From Aquimarina acroporae (GTDB lineage Bacteria; Bacteroidota; Bacteroidia; Flavobacteriales; Flavobacteriaceae), in NCBI RefSeq assembly GCF_023195925.1, contig NZ_JALPRE010000015.1, positions 85,595-149,594 of the forward strand: DNA of 64,000 bases, read 5' to 3'. The stretch's first letter is position 1, and each line of letters opens with the position of its first letter. Below, piece after piece: positions 63,301-64,000 of the stretch. A model generated the notes under the pieces. That model saw nothing but the letters and a program-made list of their open reading frames with translations, searched no databases and was not told the origin of the DNA. The translations under genes and the position numbers were made by a program.

Positions 63301-64000
63301 ATCAACAGCAGAAGCATCAGCAGTAGTTAGTGTAAATACAATATCTTCTTCCGCAGCGATATTACTAGTTACAGTAAAGTTGGCGGTTTGTGTAGCTTCG
63401 GTTTCTGTAATGGTAAATCCAGCAATGCTTAACTCCAGAGCATCATTATCATTAATTGTTGCTGTAGCGGTATCTGTTGTAATGAATACTTGTTGTGCAT
63501 TAGCATTAGTTACGGCAATAGTTCCTGTAAATGTTTCTGTAGGTTCAGCGATGACATCACCTAGAATATCTACCGGTAGATTGATAGAAGTATCTCCAGC
63601 AGAAAGGGTGTAGCTTTGCGCTGCTTGTGCAGTATAGTCATTTCCATCAACAGCCGATCCATTGGTAGTGGTTAGTGTAAATACAATATCTTCTTCCGCA
63701 GCGATATTACTAGTTACAGTAAAGTTTGCGGTTTGTGTAGCTTCGGTTTCTGTAATGGTAAATCCAGCAATGCTTAACTCCAGAGCATCATTATCATTAA
63801 TTGTTGCTGTAGCGGTATCTGTTGTAATGAATACTTGTTGTGCATTAGCATTAGTTACGGCAATAGTTCCTGTAAATGTTTCTGTAGGTTCAGCGATGAC
63901 ATCACCTAGAATATCTACCGGTAGATTGATAGAAGTATCTCCAGCAGAAAGGGTGTAGCTTTGCGCTGCTTGTGCAGTATAGTCATTTCCATCAACAGCC
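60361..64000 (-). CDS. Giant Calx-beta T9SS type B surface protein, 5' end outside window
   Basis: At least 1213 residues are in frame and open to position 64000; the start lies beyond. Many Calx-beta domains (~115 residues; AVDGNDYTAQ, VEPTETFTG, TATATINDND) fill the upstream part, with IVGISSTIDPSEPNTNGLFT and similar units after them. Two DUF11-like domains (GVELIKTANLQGIGEVNDII, IALIKTSRFNDENSDGVSQI) precede a gliding motility-associated C-terminal domain (ALSPDQNGANDVFVIEGIEC, then TIFNRWGRIVYEKK and LTGYLYITGK). That domain is the type B T9SS signal, used by SprB-like adhesins. Frequent D-x-D-x-D loops suggest Ca binding. Confidence 0.9.
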   Translation of the reverse strand, partial: AVDGNDYTAQAAQSYTLSAGDTSINLPVDILGDVIAEPTETFTGTIAVTNANAQQVFITTDTATATINDNDALELSIAGFTITETEATQTANFTVTSNIAAEEDIVFTLTTTNGSAVDGNDYTAQAAQSYTLSAGDTSINLPVDILGDVIAEPTETFTGTIAVTNANAQQVFITTDTATATINDNDALELSIAGFTITETEATQTANFTVTSNIAAEEDIVFTLTTADASAVDGNDYTAQAAQSYTLSAGDTSINLPVDILGDLVAEPTETFTGTIAVTNANAQQVSISTDTSTATISDNDTAALSINDVSVNEADGTATFTVTLTGNVQNNFTVDYSSTNNTAIAASDYTAITTTTLTFGGVNSNTQTFDVTILENTIAEPTETYFINLTNLVTNGQTGISIADNQGEGEILDNDALELSIAGFTITETEATQTANFTVTSNIAAEEDIVFTLNTTNGSAVDGNDYTAQTVQSYTLSAGDTSINLPVDILGDLVVEPTETFTGTIAVTNDNAQQVSITTDTATATINDNDGSIVGISSTIDPSEPNTNGLFTIDLSNPVSSPTIINYTVSGTATETEDFAALPGSLTIPTGITNGIIEIDILDDIILEESETIIITITSTNNAVVVGAINEAFVTITDDDSSQVTITSTTQAAEPNTDGVFTLNLSNPVSIPTVINYQVSGTATPNVDYTALTGSITIPANDTSGMIDIAVLDDTAVEGLESVFISLLTTNNAVTINDAGEAIVNISDNDVSEINIQVLNNASEPSTNGQFEITLDQPVTIDTSITYSVQGIATPDVDYAQLSGTLLIPANTTSVIIPVEVIDDDLVEFNGESLGITLETVEDVLIIGTQDQATMIIEDDEIPTPGVELIKTANLQGIGEVNDIITYTFTIINIGNVGLDFIEINDPLLSDTPIPVNGVLPRGEQISIIQEYWVTQDDINEGNVTNTAFVFAEDIVLGTIIDDISDNGIIEDGDDNPTVVELSQNESIALIKTSRFNDENSDGVSQIGETITYNFTITNTGNVTLYNIRIEDDLPGLTLTGGPIVLKPGESDDFNFTATYAITVDDISNQNVINQATVFGTSDTGITVQDLSDGESNFEDNPTETPLRGCEIVVYNALSPDQNGANDVFVIEGIECYPNNEVTIFNRWGRIVYEKKQYNNQDNAFRGISEVRGTIGEADGLPTGTYYYTILYSDFDGNTQSLTGYLYITGK
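63421..64000 (-). repeat. 345-bp tandem coding repeat (Calx-beta unit)
   Basis: The unit at 63421-63765 recurs at 63766 and is identical over the 235 bases visible before the window ends. Related but diverged units lie at 62731 and 63076 steps. The period is 345 bases (115 residues). The array continues past the edge. Confidence 0.9.

Noticed and set aside
63296..63958. Rightward reading frames in the Calx-beta array
   Set aside because: They repeat with the 345-base unit and are antisense shadows of the exported protein.

Overview
The window is a low-GC chromosomal stretch from a marine-type Flavobacteriia bacterium (Flavobacteriaceae, perhaps Aquimarina-like; the genus is inference). The reasons are type IX secretion (T9SS) C-terminal sorting domains on four large exported proteins, TAnnTTTG-type -7 promoter boxes, few Shine-Dalgarno sequences, membrane proteins pairing TPR sensors with LuxR-like HTH domains, and typical Bacteroidota families (DUF4199, DUF4286, DUF6428, CHAT-TPR, gliding-type C-terminal domain). 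No phage, insertion sequence or CRISPR array was seen.

Layout. 1-9.8 kb: a Rab-like GTPase operon cut by the left edge, fbp, GNAT-aspartate kinase, a PlsC-GNAT fusion (OlsF-like) and two MscS channels. 9.85-11.7 kb: an arsenic operon (arsR, DUF6428, GNAT, arsC) with a palindromic ArsR operator but no efflux pump. 11.7-15.7 kb: small metabolic and regulatory genes, including a membrane-anchored LuxR protein followed by a palindrome and a DUF4199 gene. 15.9-34.9 kb: the most distinctive region, with two tandem cassettes of [transmembrane TPR-HTH regulator] - [LRR/Ig T9SS surface protein] - [lipoprotein], a TPR-less regulator paralog, and an upstream repeat-rich T9SS fibre-like protein. Four genes there share a TACGTAR-NN-YTACGTA palindrome at nearly constant distance from a TTTG promoter box, and a CCCCTT/TCCCTT leader just before the start codon. 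34.9-44.4 kb: housekeeping and transport genes (Gfo/Idh/MocA, cupin, thioesterase, mgtE, rsmA, serS, an AraC regulator) plus an orphan Cys-rich leader peptide. 44.4-53.3 kb: an Ig-like lipoprotein, a divergent locus of ECF sigma and TPR membrane protein against lipoprotein and CHAT-TPR caspase-like protease, two Cys-rich GG/GQ-leader peptides, and two copies of a structured RNA-like element. 53.4-60.1 kb: an orphan TPR histidine kinase, an HTTM protein, ribF, pth, rplY and prs. 60.2-64 kb: tRNA-Leu(CAA) and the 3' part of a giant Calx-beta T9SS type B protein cut by the right edge.

How the parts fit (inference). In the central region, periplasmic TPR domains would sense a signal and a cytosolic HTH domain would activate the neighbouring surface-protein operon through the palindrome. 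The LuxR-palindrome-DUF4199 locus has the same geometry. The CHAT/sigma locus resembles, by analogy only, systems in which a TPR-CHAT protease controls an ECF-type sigma factor. Start sites were moved inward where the longest reading frame began at a TTG or GTG and a better ATG lay just downstream.
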